Assembly (NCBI GenBank): GCA_964350945.1
Contig: CAYGLF010000001.1
Coordinates: forward strand, 1 to 64,000
Reading direction: 5' to 3'
DNA from: CAYGLF01 sp964350945
Lineage (GTDB): Bacteria > Chlamydiota > Chlamydiia > Chlamydiales > JAAZZY01
Length of the DNA stretch: 64,000 nucleotides
In this document: positions 42,270-50,682 of the stretch, piece after piece
Layout of the letters: every line of letters starts with the position of its first letter
How positions within the stretch are numbered: the stretch's first letter is position 1
The notes under the pieces: model-generated
Databases searched by the model: none
What the model was told of the DNA's origin: nothing
What the model saw: the letters and a program-made list of their open reading frames with translations, nothing else
Position numbers and translations under genes: made by a program

Positions 42270-43553
42270 TTATGAATTAAAGCCTTTTTTTTCAAGGACC
42301 TTTTCTATAAAGTCTAAAGTTTTTTGCGCCCCACCTGAAGACTTTATAAAAATGTCTTTCCCTCGACGACCCATTTGTTTGAGTTTAAAGTTATCATTTA
42401 AAAGCTCGTAGGTTGTTTTTTGTAAGTCTTGGATCTCAACTTGTCTCCCAGCCTTTGCTTGTAGAACTAAACGGACAAAAGCATTTTGTGTATACATATA
42501 AGGGCCAAACAAGCATGGAGTGGAAAACCAAAGAGGTTCTAATATATTATGACCACCGACTTTGGAGGTAAAGCTCCCTGCAACTATAGCTAAGGTGCAA
42601 AGTTGATAAAGAGAGCGAAGCTTGCCCATTGAATCGACTAAAATAATCTTTTTATTAACATAGGTCGTTGCTGTACTTATACGTGCATATGGAACTTTCA
42701 GTTTTTTTAATATAAGTTCAACCTCATCAAATCGCTGGGGATGCCTTGGAACCACAAAAATCTTCAATGAGTTATAGCAACTAAACAAAGGGATAAGCTG
42801 CTCTAAAATCTTTTTCTCTTCCCCTTCATGTGACGAGCCTATCACCAGGCTCAAATCTTTAACATCATATTTATTCTTTAGATCTAGAAGCTCATTTTCT
42901 GACATTTCATCATAAACATCATCTAACTTTAAATTAGGAATAATCCGGATTTTTTCTGGGGCAATATCTAGATCAATAAAGCGAGAGCGGAAAAGCTCGT
43001 CTTGAAGACAGAAAAAATCAATGTTTGAAAAATACCATTTTGTAAATGACGGTATCCATCGCAAACGACTAAAACTTTTCTTTGAGATTTTGCCGCTTAT
43101 AACCCCTATTTTTGCGCCATTTTTTTTACACCGCTTTAAAAAGTTTGGCCAAATATCCCCTTCTACAAGCAACACTAAGTCAATGGGGTGGTTTTTTAAT
43201 ACGCGATTTACTGAAAACTGGGTATCGAAAGGGAGGTAAACATGATAATCGGCCGTTGTTAAGACTTTTTTAGATTCCGCATGACCTGTTTGAGTGACTG
43301 ACGAGACAATGATACAGCTTAGCGGATACTTTTCTTTAAGCATTTTTATAAGCGAGGCAGATGCTTTTATCTCACCAACAGAAACACCATGAATCCAAAT
43401 GGTAGGCGATCCTTTGTGAAAATGAACCGTTTTAAAACCAAGCCTTTTTAATAAATAACCACGATATTTTTTAAGTATAAAATATTCGTAGAAAAACTTT
43501 GGTAGATAGCAAATGGAGACGACTAAAAGTAGCAACTGGTAAAAAATGGGCAT
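42270..43553 (-). CDS. waaA: Kdo transferase (3-deoxy-D-manno-octulosonic acid transferase)
   Basis: The 427-residue GT30 enzyme adds Kdo from CMP-Kdo to lipid A; chlamydial enzymes add several residues to form the genus antigen. It starts with a short membrane anchor (FYQLLLLVVSICYLP), then SPTIWIHGVSVGEIKAS (family WxHaaSvGE), LVLLVEGDIWPNFL, GSSHEGEEKKIL, VPRHPQRFDEVE, and VAGSFTSKVGGHNILEPLWFSTPCLFGPYM. All are classic WaaA segments. The ATG directly abuts the leuS stop. The leuS-waaA pairing is conserved in chlamydiae, though biochemically unrelated. Confidence 0.95.
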   Translation of the reverse strand: MPIFYQLLLLVVSICYLPKFFYEYFILKKYRGYLLKRLGFKTVHFHKGSPTIWIHGVSVGEIKASASLIKMLKEKYPLSCIIVSSVTQTGHAESKKVLTTADYHVYLPFDTQFSVNRVLKNHPIDLVLLVEGDIWPNFLKRCKKNGAKIGVISGKISKKSFSRLRWIPSFTKWYFSNIDFFCLQDELFRSRFIDLDIAPEKIRIIPNLKLDDVYDEMSENELLDLKNKYDVKDLSLVIGSSHEGEEKKILEQLIPLFSCYNSLKIFVVPRHPQRFDEVELILKKLKVPYARISTATTYVNKKIILVDSMGKLRSLYQLCTLAIVAGSFTSKVGGHNILEPLWFSTPCLFGPYMYTQNAFVRLVLQAKAGRQVEIQDLQKTTYELLNDNFKLKQMGRRGKDIFIKSSGGAQKTLDFIEKVLEKKGFNS

Positions 43554-46124
43554 CTATTTTATGACAAAGTTAATCAGTTTATTCGGAACAAAAATTATTT
43601 TTACAATTTCTTTGTCCAGGTGTTTCTTAATATTTGGATTTTCTACAGCTTTATTAACAAGCTCATCTTGTGGCAGATCTTTAGGAAGTTCAAAGCGACC
43701 ACGCAACTTTCCGTTCACCTGAATGATATACATAGCGCTGCACTCTACCAGGTATTTCTCATCATAAACTGGGAAAGAAACTTTTGCAAGCTCCCTCTTA
43801 TCTCCCAATGCCTCCCAAAGTTCATACGATAAATGAGGGGCAAAAGGATAGAGACATTGGAGCGCGCTTTTTAGAATACTTCTTGGCAAGGTTGGAAGTT
43901 TTGCAAACTCGTTCACAAATATCATCAACTTAGAAATCGCTGTATTAAATTGCATGTCTTCAATATCGGCAGCAACTCCCTTGATGAGAGTATGTCCAAT
44001 TTTGAGTGCTTCGGGGGTTTCATGGTCTGATAATTTTTCAGAAAAAGCGAGTTCATGAAACTTAGAAAGCAGTCGGTAACAACCACTAATACTTTCAGTA
44101 ACCCAAACTTTTTCCTTTTCTATTGGTCCCATGAACATCTCATAAAGTCTCAAAGCATCAGCGCCATACTCGTCTATAACAGCATCAGGACTCAATCCAT
44201 TTAACTTCGATTTCGACATTTTCTCCACTTGAGCTGTTAACTTCTCGCCGGTTTCTTTATGAAAATGATCTTTATCTTTTTGGATAACTTCGGAGGAGTC
44301 TACATAGTGATTATCTGCTGATTTGTATGATTTAGCTGTCACCAGTCCCTGGTTACAAAGTGCCTGGAAAGGCTCTTTTGTAGAAACAAGACCACAGTCA
44401 TACAACACCTTATGCCAAAATCTAGCGTATAACAAGTGCAGCACGGCGTGTTCTGCTCCTCCAATATAGATATCCACTGGCATCCAATACTTTTCAGCTT
44501 CTTTACTAATCATCTCTTTATCATTGTTTGGGTCCAAATACCGTAAGTAGTACCAGCAAGATCCCGCCCACTGAGGCATTGTATTGGACTCTCTTTTTGC
44601 TTTTTTCCCCGTTTTAGGATCCACAACATTCATCCATTCCTCCACATTGGCAAGTGGACTGCGTCCATCTAAGGAAGGCTTATAGTCCGCCGTATCAGGA
44701 GGTAGGAGTGGTAATTCATCTAAATCCAAAGTACGAATGCTACCATCTTCTAGATGTAAAAGAGGAAAGGGCTCCCCCCAATAGCGCTGCCTAGAAAAAA
44801 GCCAATCCCGAAGTTTATAGGTAATTGCACGCTCCCCATGCCCTGTTGCTTCAAGCCATTCAACAGCTTTCTCTTTGGCTATTTCAATAGGAAGTCCATT
44901 TAAATTAAGAGATTTAGACTCACTATTTACCAAAGTGCCTGCATGGCCGTGAGAACAACTAAGACCTTCTCTCACCTGCCTTCTAAATTCCTTTAAGGCC
45001 ATACCTTTGGGCGAACTTGCAGGTTCTATGACAGGGTAGATCTCTATATTGAATTTATTTGCAAATTCAAAATCTCTTAAATCATCGCATGGCACACCCA
45101 TCACAGCTCCTGTACCCACACCAGACAAGACATAATCTGCTACCCAAATAGGAATTTTCTTATTGTTAACTGGATGGACACAAAAAGCACCCGTCCATAC
45201 CCCTGTTTTATCTTTGGCAAGTTCTGTGCGTTCTAAATCTGATTTATTAATTGCCTCTTGAACATAGGCGAGCACGGAAGGTCTCTGCTCATTGCTGGTG
45301 ATTTTTTTCACAAGAGGGTGCTCTGGCGCTAAAGCAAGGTAGCTAACTCCAAAAAGAGTATCGGGGCGTGTTGTAAAAACACTGAGCCCTTCTTGCGATT
45401 TCTCTTCTTTAAAGTGAAGGTGCGCTCCTCTGCTTTTTCCGATCCACGTGCGTTGAATTTTCTTTATGCTCTCTGGCCAGTTAAGCTCCTCTAAATCCTC
45501 AAGTAGTCGGTCGGCGTAAGCTGTGATTTTTAAAACCCACTGCCTTAGTGAGCGTTTTTCAACAGGGTGCCCTCCTATTGCCGACTTCCCATCGATAACT
45601 TCTTCATTTGCCAAAGCTGTTCCAAGAGCAGGACAAAAGTTGACTTTCATTTCTGCTTGGTAAGCCAACCCCTTTTCATACAATTTATTAAAAATCCACT
45701 GAGTCCATTTGTAAAATTTAGGATCGCTTGTTTTGATCTCTCGATTCCAGTCATAATCAAATCCTATTCGTTTAAGTTGGCGACGAATATTATCGATATT
45801 TTTTTCAGTTGTCACCTTGGGGTGAACACCTGTTCGAATGGCATATTGCTCTGCTGGCAGACCAAAACTGTCCCATCCCATTGGGTGCATCACATTATAA
45901 CCCAATTGCCGCTTATGACGAGATATGACATCTGTCGCCGTATAGCCCACAGGATGACCCACATGTAGACCTGACCCCGAAGGATAGGGTAGCATATCTA
46001 GAACATAGTACTTAGGTTTAGAGGGATCAATTTCAGATTGATAGACTTGGCTTTCCTCCCAGATGTCTTGCCATTTTTTTTCATAAGTTGCTGGGTCAAA
46101 TTTTTTCTTTGATAAACGTGTCAT
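43554..46124 (-). CDS. leuS: Leucyl-tRNA synthetase
   Basis: The 856-residue class-I synthetase charges tRNA-Leu. It has YPSGSGLHVGHPVGYTATD (HIGH motif as HVGH), MGWDSFGLPAEQYAI, the CP1 editing domain (about 220-420, with VFTTRPDTLFGVSYLALAPEHP containing the TRPDT motif), VDIYIGGAEHAVLHLLYARF and KMSKSKLNGLSPD (KMSKS). The C-terminal anticodon-binding and LeuS-specific domains follow. Length is normal for bacteria. The waaA ATG follows its stop with no gap, so both are on one transcript. Confidence 0.97.
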   Translation of the reverse strand: MTRLSKKKFDPATYEKKWQDIWEESQVYQSEIDPSKPKYYVLDMLPYPSGSGLHVGHPVGYTATDVISRHKRQLGYNVMHPMGWDSFGLPAEQYAIRTGVHPKVTTEKNIDNIRRQLKRIGFDYDWNREIKTSDPKFYKWTQWIFNKLYEKGLAYQAEMKVNFCPALGTALANEEVIDGKSAIGGHPVEKRSLRQWVLKITAYADRLLEDLEELNWPESIKKIQRTWIGKSRGAHLHFKEEKSQEGLSVFTTRPDTLFGVSYLALAPEHPLVKKITSNEQRPSVLAYVQEAINKSDLERTELAKDKTGVWTGAFCVHPVNNKKIPIWVADYVLSGVGTGAVMGVPCDDLRDFEFANKFNIEIYPVIEPASSPKGMALKEFRRQVREGLSCSHGHAGTLVNSESKSLNLNGLPIEIAKEKAVEWLEATGHGERAITYKLRDWLFSRQRYWGEPFPLLHLEDGSIRTLDLDELPLLPPDTADYKPSLDGRSPLANVEEWMNVVDPKTGKKAKRESNTMPQWAGSCWYYLRYLDPNNDKEMISKEAEKYWMPVDIYIGGAEHAVLHLLYARFWHKVLYDCGLVSTKEPFQALCNQGLVTAKSYKSADNHYVDSSEVIQKDKDHFHKETGEKLTAQVEKMSKSKLNGLSPDAVIDEYGADALRLYEMFMGPIEKEKVWVTESISGCYRLLSKFHELAFSEKLSDHETPEALKIGHTLIKGVAADIEDMQFNTAISKLMIFVNEFAKLPTLPRSILKSALQCLYPFAPHLSYELWEALGDKRELAKVSFPVYDEKYLVECSAMYIIQVNGKLRGRFELPKDLPQDELVNKAVENPNIKKHLDKEIVKIIFVPNKLINFVIK

Positions 46125-46442
46125 TTTCCATTCTTTCTTTGTAAATATATTTTAAAATACTGCCATAAAGAATGTTAAAAGTGAACGAGAAATCTTATTC
46201 TTCAATTAATGATTATTGACCAACTTGCCCCCTACTTAACAGAATAGATAAAAATTCTACCCTGTTAAAATAGGCGGGATTTTCAAAAAATATTTCAATC
46301 CCCCAAATGGGAAAATAAATCCTTAAGTCTCTCAAAGAATATAACTCTTGATGAAATTTAATAATTTATTTAGGGTTAAAATTTTAAATCAGGTAAAATA
46401 AGAACCTAATTATCTAAACCACCAATCCCTTTTATTTTATCC
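46125..46442. other. Divergent intergenic region between leuS and rnr with inverted repeats
   Basis: The 318-base gap holds the promoters of both genes and no recognised coding sequence. Two inverted repeats lie upstream of rnr: TTAACAG (46236) with CTGTTAA (46262), and GGGATT (46276) with AATCCC (46297). They could form a structured RNA leader or protein-binding sites. No clear ribosome-binding site precedes the rnr GTG. Confidence 0.5.
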
Positions 46443-48323
46443 GTGAACTCTAAAAAATATATTACCGGCATTTTTAAGTCCCACCGCGTAGGCTTTGGCT
46501 TTGTCAAACCGTTTGAAGGCCTAGATGCTGAAGTTTTTATACCCAAAAATGCCACCTCATCTGCAGTTGAAGGAGATGTTGTTAAAGCTCTTGTCTTAGG
46601 CAAAGACAGCAAAGGTTACGAGGGAGAAATTTGTGAAATTATTGAGCGTAAGCTTTCACTGATCGGTGGAACGGTAACTGAAGTTGTGGGCAAGCTAGCT
46701 GTTATCAACTGCCCTCTTTTAGGGCCCTCTAAGCCAGTTGAAATCCCTCAGCCCAAAGAATTAAAACTAAAACCGGGTGATCGCATTCAGATCAAGCTAG
46801 ACTTTGAGAACTCAGAAAAAAACTTTAAGGGGTTTTTTGAAAAGTTTATCGGCAAGACCAGCGATGCGACCTGCGACACAACTGCTGCTGTTGTTGAGTT
46901 CAATATCCGCAACTCATTTCCACAAGCTGTTATTAATGAAGTAAAGAAGCTTCCCCATGAAATTATTCCTGAAGATTACCCCGAGCGTGAAGATCTGCAA
47001 GACCTGATCTGCTTTACCATCGACCCAAAAACGGCTAAAGACTTTGATGATGCAATTACCTTAACCAAGGAACCCGATGGATCTTATCATCTAGGTGTAC
47101 ACATCGCCGACGTTTCTTTTTTTGTCAAAGAAGGCACCGCCCTTGATCAAGAAGCCTTCGTTCGCTGTAACTCAACCTACTTTCCAGACACTTGCATCTC
47201 AATGCTTCCTAAGGAGCTCGCTGACCACCTCTGCAGTTTAAAACCTAACGTTCCAAGGCTTGCCGTCTCCACCCTCATGAGCTTTAATAAAAATGGAGAG
47301 ATGCTAAACTATCGGATTACTCGCTCTATTATAAAAAGCCAAAAACGCTTTAGTTATGAAGAGGTCAAAGAGATTCTCGACAAAAAGAAAAAGAGCCCTT
47401 ATCTTGAGCAGCTTAAGCAACTCGAGGAACTGGCTCTGTTACTCAAAAATATGAGAAAGGTTAGAGGCTGCGTCGACCTAGCGTTGGCAGACTCTAAGAT
47501 AGAGCTCAACTCAGAGGGAATCCCTGAAAAAATTGAGATTGTTCAGTATGATATTACTCATCAGATGATTGAAGAGTTTATGCTAAAAAACAATGAAGTT
47601 ATAGCCAAACACCTGGGCGATAAAAACATTTCAATTCCCTATAGAATCCATGAACCTCCCAAAGAGGACAATCTAAAGAACTTTTATCAGACTCTGGACA
47701 CAATGGGATTTAAATTAAAAAAAAATCCGTCCCAGGCAGACATTCAAAAGATCTTTGAGCAGGTTAAAGGCACACACTTAGAGCATCAGCTTTCAGTAAA
47801 CTTCATTAAATGCATGAAGTTAGCATTCTATAGCCCTGATAATGTCGGGCACTATGGATTGCAACTTGAGCACTACAGTCACTTCACAAGCCCCATCAGG
47901 CGCTATGTAGATCTTGTTTTACACCGCAAACTCTTTAACAAATCCTCAGCCATTAGTATTCCTCAGATAGCAGAGCGCTGCTCCGACCGCGAGCGCCTTT
48001 CAGCTAAAGCAGAAAGCTCTGTACGCACCTTAAAAATGCTTCGTTATTTCAAAGCTCAAAAAAAAGAACGGCTTTACACTGGAGTAATGACTAAAATCAA
48101 ACATTTTGGTGTTTTTTTTGAAATTCCAGAACTCCTTTACGAAGGTTTTATTCACGTTTCACAACTTGGTAGAGACTACTACATATACAATGAGAAAAAA
48201 AATATGTTTAAAGGTGAAAAGGGAGGTCATACCTTTAAAGTTGGCAAGCCCATTAGCGTTCATGTAAAAGCAGTTGACCTCATTGCCCAAGAAATTCAGT
48301 GGTATGTGGTAAAAAAAAGATAA
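46443..48323 (+). CDS. rnr: Ribonuclease R
   Basis: The 626-residue RNase II-family exoribonuclease degrades structured RNA 3' to 5'. It starts at GTG 46443, without a clear ribosome-binding site. In order it shows a first cold-shock domain (GIFKSHRVGFGFVKPF), a second CSD (about 85-120), and the RNB domain with FTIDPKTAKDFDDAITL (catalytic Asp cluster), HIADVSFFVKEGTALD, GLQLEHYSHFTSPIRRYVDLVLHR, and then an S1 domain (about 555-620). The N-terminal helix-turn-helix and the Lys-rich tail of E. coli RNase R are lacking, so it is a compact form. Identity as RNase R rather than RNase II rests on the CSD pair and overall pattern. Confidence 0.93.
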   Translation: MNSKKYITGIFKSHRVGFGFVKPFEGLDAEVFIPKNATSSAVEGDVVKALVLGKDSKGYEGEICEIIERKLSLIGGTVTEVVGKLAVINCPLLGPSKPVEIPQPKELKLKPGDRIQIKLDFENSEKNFKGFFEKFIGKTSDATCDTTAAVVEFNIRNSFPQAVINEVKKLPHEIIPEDYPEREDLQDLICFTIDPKTAKDFDDAITLTKEPDGSYHLGVHIADVSFFVKEGTALDQEAFVRCNSTYFPDTCISMLPKELADHLCSLKPNVPRLAVSTLMSFNKNGEMLNYRITRSIIKSQKRFSYEEVKEILDKKKKSPYLEQLKQLEELALLLKNMRKVRGCVDLALADSKIELNSEGIPEKIEIVQYDITHQMIEEFMLKNNEVIAKHLGDKNISIPYRIHEPPKEDNLKNFYQTLDTMGFKLKKNPSQADIQKIFEQVKGTHLEHQLSVNFIKCMKLAFYSPDNVGHYGLQLEHYSHFTSPIRRYVDLVLHRKLFNKSSAISIPQIAERCSDRERLSAKAESSVRTLKMLRYFKAQKKERLYTGVMTKIKHFGVFFEIPELLYEGFIHVSQLGRDYYIYNEKKNMFKGEKGGHTFKVGKPISVHVKAVDLIAQEIQWYVVKKR

Positions 48324-48508
48324 AAGCGATTACTGCTTAAGAACTAAACTATCTTTTAGAAAGCACTTAGCCACTAGCTACAAAACCTACTTCAAGCACA
48401 TCTTTAATAAAAATTTAAAATAATTCTAAGAACATAGTCTAAAATTATTGGACATGATATCTTTCTGTCTGCTTAACTATTAGCATTACAAAAGAAGCTC
48501 TTAAAACT

Positions 48509-49174
48509 ATGAAAAGAAACTTCCTAACAGGTCTTGTCATCATCCTCCCCATGGCACTGACCTTTATTATCATTTTATTGGTCGTTGATTTGCTCACCCA
48601 GCCTTTTTTAGGATTCACTGAATCTCTCTTACAAAACTCACCTTTGCTCAATAGAAGTAACCCCATTATTAGCTCTCACCAGGCAATCAAAATTTGGAGC
48701 CAAATCATCATCTTGGCTGCTCTTTTTCTACTGATTCTTCTCTTAGGGCTATTTGCCCGCTGGTTTCTATTCCGCTTACTTGTAAAGTGGGGCGATCAAA
48801 TTATCCATAGAATCCCTATTATCAATAAGCTTTACAAAACCGTTAAAGAAGTCATTAATGTTATTTTTGCCTCGCAGGACAAAGCCTTTAAGCAAGTCGT
48901 GATGGTCTCTTTTCCAAATCCTTCCACTTTTTGTGTTGGTTTTTTAAGTAAAGAATCCCCCCAAGTTTTTAATCAACCTACCAAGCACGACCTTATCGCT
49001 GTTTTTGTCCCCACGACCCCTAATCCCACAACAGGCTACTTACTCCAATTTCCCAAGAAAGATGTGGTTCACTTGGACATGAGTATTGAAGAAGCATTGA
49101 AATTCATTGTCTCATGTGGAATGGTTTCTAATACGGATGATCTTCCGCCACAAAAAATCCAAGGAGTTCTATGA
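48509..49174 (+). CDS. DUF502 family membrane protein (copy 1)
   Basis: The 221-residue protein has two membrane segments (about 8-30 and 65-90) and the DUF502 pattern: RNFLTGLVIILPMALTF, GDQIIHRIPIINKLYKTVKEV, KQVVMVSFPNP and VFVPTTPNPTTGYLLQFPKKDVVHLDMSIEEALKFIVSCG. The family function is unknown; it is conserved across chlamydiae and many other bacteria. The next gene is a paralogue beginning 4 bases before this stop (ATGA). In C. trachomatis the CT421 region has this arrangement. Confidence 0.88.
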   Translation: MKRNFLTGLVIILPMALTFIIILLVVDLLTQPFLGFTESLLQNSPLLNRSNPIISSHQAIKIWSQIIILAALFLLILLLGLFARWFLFRLLVKWGDQIIHRIPIINKLYKTVKEVINVIFASQDKAFKQVVMVSFPNPSTFCVGFLSKESPQVFNQPTKHDLIAVFVPTTPNPTTGYLLQFPKKDVVHLDMSIEEALKFIVSCGMVSNTDDLPPQKIQGVL

Positions 49175-49797
49175 AAAAAATTCTCTTTTCTGGGCTTGCA
49201 CTGCTGCTGCCTGCGGCTTTGACTATTTTTATCATCTTATTTTTTTTAAACTTTCTAACGCATCCTTTTGTAAAATATTTTTATAATATTATCCTTCACT
49301 TCCAACCTACACTTTTAAATTACCTCTCGCCAAAAGTTCTACACTACTTAGTTCAAATTTTTATTTTAGTTAGTTTATTTTTGGTCACCATAGTGGTTGG
49401 GATGCTTGCCAGGCTCTTTTTGATAAACACTTTCTTAAGGTTGGGCGACCTTATTATACATAAACTTCCTATAGTCAACAAAATATACAGGACTACTAAA
49501 GATATTATTAAAAGTTTATTTGCTCCAGAGGCCGCTAGTTTTAAAAAAGTCGTCTTGGTTCCTTTCCCGAGCCCCGATAAGTTCTGCCTTGGCTTGTTAA
49601 GCGGCCCCCCTCCCAAAGGCTGCCAAAAGACCCAAGAGGAGGAGTTAGCAACGGTCCTTTTACCCACAGCCCCTCACCCAATATCAGGTTATTTACTCCT
49701 TTTTAAAAAAAAGGATGTCATTGAGTTGGATATGACTGTAGAAGACGCCATTAAGTTTACAATGTCTTGCGGCATCGTTCATCCTGAACCAAACTAA
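49171..49797 (+). CDS. DUF502 family membrane protein (copy 2)
   Basis: The 208-residue protein is a tandem paralogue of the preceding gene: KKILFSGLALLLPAALTI, GDLIIHKLPIVNKIYRTTKDI, KVVLVPFPSPDKFCLGLLSG and VLLPTAPHPISGYLLLFKKKDVIELDMTVEDAIKFTMSCG. Two membrane segments are present. The duplication is old, with strong conservation only around the ends. The coupled start indicates equal production, so the two may form a hetero-oligomer in the membrane (inference). Confidence 0.87.
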   Translation: MKKILFSGLALLLPAALTIFIILFFLNFLTHPFVKYFYNIILHFQPTLLNYLSPKVLHYLVQIFILVSLFLVTIVVGMLARLFLINTFLRLGDLIIHKLPIVNKIYRTTKDIIKSLFAPEAASFKKVVLVPFPSPDKFCLGLLSGPPPKGCQKTQEEELATVLLPTAPHPISGYLLLFKKKDVIELDMTVEDAIKFTMSCGIVHPEPN

Positions 49798-49878
49798 TTA
49801 TTTTAACATAAATAGCTTGTAAAATTATTTATATTTGAGCTAAAATTCCTGGCTTATATTTCATCAAATGGAAATCAC

Positions 49879-50058
49879 ATGACACGTTTAAGTAAACAAG
49901 CACGTAAAAGAAATATTAGCCCAAAAAGACCTGCCCCTAAAGGGAAAAAGACAGGATCTAAAACAGACGCGCTCAAACTCGGATTTAAAGAACGAGTAAA
50001 CGGTCTAGAGGGAGAGCAATCTAATCTTTTCTTCATTAGTAAAATCAAATCGATTTAA
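49879..50058 (+). CDS. Conserved tiny basic protein, 59 residues
   Basis: This short ORF starts MTRLSKQARKRN, continues with KRPAPKGKKTGSK, and ends FFISKIKSI. It is very basic in the N-terminal half. It lies between the DUF502 pair and the second tiny gene, the position of small genes in the CT421-CT422 interval of Chlamydia. The basic composition suggests RNA or ribosome contact. The ORF is short, so the call rests mainly on conserved position and composition. Confidence 0.65.
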   Translation: MTRLSKQARKRNISPKRPAPKGKKTGSKTDALKLGFKERVNGLEGEQSNLFFISKIKSI

Positions 50059-50081
50059 CCTTAAAACCCAATAGTAGAATT

Positions 50082-50237
50082 ATGTCTCGCCACCCAAGTT
50101 TTGGAAAATCAAACAAGTCTGGAAAAAAAAGAAACGTCTTAAAACGCTTTGAAAGAATTGATATGCTTAAGCAAAGAGGACGTTGGGATGAAAACAAGAA
50201 GAAAGTAACCGGACTCCCTAAGACACCCGTAGAGTAA
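50082..50237 (+). CDS. Small basic protein of the Chlamydiae/Verrucomicrobia family
   Basis: The 51-residue ORF begins MSRHPSFGKS, has NVLKRFERIDMLKQRGRW in the middle and GLPKTPVE at the end. This matches a family of small basic proteins that I recall as being shared by Chlamydiae, Verrucomicrobia and related phyla (TIGR04137-like), in which RSVLKRFERI and GLPK are the conserved blocks. It is probably nucleic-acid- or ribosome-associated, though no function is established. The ybeY start follows the stop directly. Confidence 0.8.
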   Translation: MSRHPSFGKSNKSGKKRNVLKRFERIDMLKQRGRWDENKKKVTGLPKTPVE

Positions 50238-50238
50238 T

Positions 50239-50682
50239 TTGGACGTTCAGGTAGAAAATCATCAATCAGTTCTTCCAGTCAATTTAGATACTATCAAACC
50301 GATTGTTGAAGCAGTTCTCATGCTCGAAAATAGTTTTTGCTGTGAGCTTATGATCTATTTTGTGGATGTTGAAACTATCTGCAAACTACACCAACAACAC
50401 TTTGATGATCCAACGGAAACCGACTGTATCTCAATACAGGTAGACCCCCCCAATAAGATTCCTTCATTTTTAGGTGAAATTTTCATTTCACCCCAAGCTG
50501 CTATTGACTATTGCAAGAGCAATTCTCTACAGGCCTATGAGGAACTCACCCTCTATTTAGTACATGGACTCCTACATCTTTTAGGTTACGATGACCGAGA
50601 AATTGAGCAGCAGGAAAAAATGCGGCTTGCAGAGAAAAAATGTATGGACTATCTATTAGAGAATAAAAAAATAATTTCATAG
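50239..50682 (+). CDS. ybeY: Endoribonuclease YbeY with modified metal motif
   Basis: The 147-residue protein is the rRNA maturation factor YbeY; it starts with TTG. The family metal motif HGxLHLxGYDH appears as HGLLHLLGYDD, so the first two His are present and the third ligand is Asp. The usual Arg before the TDVLSF block is missing (HFDDPTETDCIS). Asp can serve as a zinc ligand, so activity may be kept. YbeY processes the 3' end of 16S rRNA and takes part in ribosome quality control. It is between the tiny basic gene and the CBS-domain gene, as in Chlamydia. Confidence 0.88.
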   Translation: MDVQVENHQSVLPVNLDTIKPIVEAVLMLENSFCCELMIYFVDVETICKLHQQHFDDPTETDCISIQVDPPNKIPSFLGEIFISPQAAIDYCKSNSLQAYEELTLYLVHGLLHLLGYDDREIEQQEKMRLAEKKCMDYLLENKKIIS

